6,537 nucleotides of DNA. Origin: Clostridiales bacterium (GTDB lineage: Bacteria; Bacillota_E; Sulfobacillia; Sulfobacillales; JAIMBI01). Made by a program: the position numbers and the translations under genes. Of the stretch, positions 5,021-6,537 are shown one piece after another. The notes below the pieces were generated by a model that was not told where the DNA came from, did no database searches, and saw only the letters and a list, made by a program, of their open reading frames with translations. Within the stretch, counting starts at the first letter, position 1. Each line of letters starts with the position of its first letter. The stretch spans positions 1 to 6,537 of the forward strand of contig DAHVOH010000131.1 of assembly GCA_027318915.1 (NCBI GenBank), read 5' to 3'.

Positions 5021-5349
5021 AGCAGCCCGCCGAGCGCCATCTCGAGCGCGATGCATCCCCGAGGCGTCCCTCCGGAGCCAGGCCAGGCGTGTCGGCGCCT
5101 TCTGTCTTTGGCCGGCGGTGGGTTGACATCCTCCCCACGGTTAAAGCCCGATGCAATGCCTGCAACTGTCTCGGACCGAAAGACTGCGCACGTAAAGATG
5201 GCGGACCGCAACACGGGAGCGGCGGGTAGCCAGGAAGGGAGCCGTGCATCCGAGCGTGCCGGGGATTGCTCGGGTGGCAGGGACAGCGACGGACCCACCT
5301 CGCGCCCCGCAGCGGGGCTACCGGAGGCTGCGGACGGCGTGGTCGGCGA
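5021..5349. other. Gap between the toxin-antitoxin gene and the IS4 relic
   Basis: No gene is supported. Frames crossing this stretch on both strands are low-complexity extensions of neighbouring frames. The only recognisable element is the IS200/IS605-type end near 5121-5150. Part of this region probably holds the terminal sequence of the IS4 element beyond the transposase C-terminus, but I could not recognise its inverted repeat. Confidence 0.3.
5121..5150 (-). mobile_element. Remnant of an IS200/IS605-type element right end (TnpB element terminus)
   Basis: TTGACATCCTCCCC (5123-5136) followed by ACGGTTAAAGCCCG closely resembles the reverse complement of the right end common to many TnpB-carrying elements. 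There a GC-rich hairpin is followed by GGGGAGGATGTCAA. In that orientation tnpB would lie on the minus strand, at higher coordinates, and this end would also be the 3' end of the guide (omega) RNA. Here one arm of the hairpin is cut short (after CGGTTAAAGCC the expected GTGGGG is missing) and no tnpB frame follows. I interpret it as a solo terminal scrap. The signature is known to me from the family and was not searched. Confidence 0.45.
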
Positions 5350-6536
5350 GCGGGTTATCCCGGAGGGGGGCAAGATCTCCCGCAGGACTGTGAGATCGTC
5401 GAGGCGCCGATAACCGCGCCGGAGCGTTTTGACGCCGGGCTCGTCGTCGCGCCGCCGTCCGAGAAAGCCCCCGAGTTGGGACATCCAGCGCACGGCGGTG
5501 CGCACATCCACCGGCGCGGGCGGAGGCTCCCGGCGGCGGGTGTAGGCCGCAGGCAATGCCGCCCCCTCGGCCGGACACCAGACGGTGGTACACGGGGCCT
5601 CCGGCGGTTCGTGAGCCAGGTCGGTCCACCACCGAAGACGCCGGGCGACGATCCGAGCGACGGCCAGCGCCCGGTCCCCGCGGTCGACGCGTTCGAGCGG
5701 GCGGTCTTCACGGTGACCGCCATTCTTGAGGACGGCATGATCCGGCTCGACCCGCCAGCGATAGGTGTCGTCACGCCCGACCGTTTCCGCCGCGGCCAGA
5801 TCGTCCGCAGCATCCGTGCGATGGGAGGCGTCCCTTCAGGGGGCAATTCTTCGCGCACCCCTACGGCGACGGTCGAGGCCGGCAACTGCTCCGCGCGCCG
5901 GTGCCGCCCCACCCGCGCCGTGCGGGTCGGCGCGTCATCGTGTCGGGGCGCGACGCCCGCCGGCGTCTCGAGGGCCGGCTGGTCGGCTGCCGGGGCCCGC
6001 CAATACCCCGTCGCCTCGACCAACCGGCGGCGGTCCCGGGCGACCCGTACCAAGCCGTCCCGCCCGGTTGCCGTCACGTGGCAAAGACATCGAACCCGTC
6101 CCGTGCCCGGTCGGCCACCAGGATGACTCGCGGCTGCCGGTCCGCCGCTGCCACATCCATCAGGTCACTCCACCGACGACTTGCGTTATCTCCCATGGGG
6201 CGGTGTGGGGGGTGCGGTGGCGGTCGTTCGATTCGGAGGGTCGCACCCCGGTCCACCCGCCCAAGAAACCCAAGGGGACACCCTCGGGGCTGATGGCCAG
6301 GCAGGCGTGCAAAAACAGCCCGACAGCCCGTCTTGGCCGATGGGGCCGGGGCTTTGAATAGGGGGACGGAGCGTAAAATTCAACGCCGTCGGGTCCCCGC
6401 CCGGCGTCTGCTCTCCTCCGTCGTCATGATGTTCTGACGAAGGGTCTAACGGTCCCTCCGCCGCTTACGCCCACTCACTTCGGTCCAAGTCCGGCTGCAG
6501 GGCCCGGTTCAGGGCTTCTGCCACCACATCGGCCAT
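5350..6536 (-). pseudogene. IS4-family (Tn5/IS50-like) transposase, multiply frameshifted and internally deleted
   Basis: This is a DDE transposase relic spread over several minus-strand frames. In order: an N-terminal piece MADVVAEALNRALQPDLDRS (ATG 6536, ended by TAA at 6465). After a deletion, DPTALNFTLRP with PGPIGQDGLSG follows from 6395, holding the first catalytic Asp (393-395 of the 6000s). After a shift near 6318, LFLHACLAISPEGVPLGFLG follows. From about 6196, RRWSDLMDVAAA and VILVADRARDGF carry the second Asp (6110-6112) and end at TGA. From 6077, GRDGLVRVARDRRRLVEATG runs on to VREELPPEGTPP. After a shift near 5803, DDLAAAETV leads to TYRWRVEPDHAVLKNG with the catalytic Glu (5746-5748), and the typical C-terminus VRTAVRWMSQLGGFLG, DDEPGVKTLRRGYRRLDDLT. 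In the YREK signature Arg, Glu and Lys remain but the Tyr is Asp. The protein cannot be active. The end near 5350 is approximate. Confidence 0.85.
6465..6536 (-). repeat. Copy 2 of the 72-nt repeat (IS4 transposase N-terminus)
   Basis: This is the minus-strand frame from ATG 6536 to TAA 6465, 24 codons including the stop. It pairs with the frame at 834-905: the same length, 55 of 72 identical bases by hand count, and a stop at the same codon after EWA. Most differences are at third codon positions. The right edge of the window cuts any upstream sequence, so the full extent of the repeat is unknown. Confidence 0.65.
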
Positions 6537-6537
6537 G

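Noticed and set aside
5123..5148. TTGACA as a -35 promoter box
   Set aside because: No -10 box lies at 16-18 nt spacing, and the whole string fits an IS605-type end better.
5266..6126. 286-codon open frame on the plus strand, the longest open frame in the window
   Set aside because: It is antisense to the IS4 transposase relic, whose family motifs are clear on the minus strand; its own translation is low-complexity and unlike any protein.
1..6537. CRISPR array, tRNA, rRNA or riboswitch
   Set aside because: By eye I saw no regularly spaced direct repeats, cloverleaf sequence, conserved rRNA segment or riboswitch core; a covariance-model scan would be needed to exclude small RNAs.

Overview
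This is a high-GC bacterial segment that reads as a degraded accessory region. Most of the recognisable genes are fragments cut by frameshifts, internal deletions or insertion-sequence debris. Only a few reading frames look intact. The host cannot be named from the window. A YaaH/YdhD-type GH18 domain, strong AGGAGG-type ribosome binding sites and a GTG start would suit a high-GC Gram-positive lineage such as deep-branching Bacillota or Actinomycetota. That is inference, not identification.

Left part (1-2284): the window opens inside a glycoside hydrolase family 18 gene whose frame appears to shift near nt 57-66 (+ strand, ends 705). At 834-905 (- strand) lies a 72-nt orphan copy of the N-terminus of an IS4/Tn5-type transposase. 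The same stretch recurs at 6465-6536. After weakly coding sequence comes a DUF3850 (ASCH/PUA-like) gene broken by a one-base deletion (1402-1664). A more AT-rich patch follows, carrying an intact gene for a small putative secreted protein (2030-2284).

Centre (2289-3916): immediately after the small gene lies the left part of an IS3-family element, with orfA intact and orfB frameshifted and cut off. At about 2861-2869 it abuts, tail to tail, the N-terminal remnant of an S9A prolyl oligopeptidase/oligopeptidase B gene on the - strand. Upstream of that, also on the - strand, is an intact gene for a stand-alone TOPRIM protein with a near-ideal Shine-Dalgarno sequence.

Right part (4303-6537): a - strand gene encodes a Phd/YefM-type antitoxin domain and a VapC-type PIN toxin domain in one uninterrupted frame. 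A perfect inverted repeat sits just upstream. Next comes a short sequence typical of the right end of IS200/IS605-type (TnpB-carrying) elements. An extensively decayed IS4/Tn5-type transposase then fills the rest of the window on the - strand.

Taken together, three transposon families (IS3, IS4, IS605-type) have accumulated while ordinary genes decayed. The surviving open genes (small secreted protein, TOPRIM protein, toxin-antitoxin) are the best candidates for still-selected functions. I found no CRISPR array, tRNA or rRNA, and no convincing evidence of a wholly new system. The oddest items are the fused antitoxin-toxin frame, the small secreted protein and the twin 24-codon repeats.
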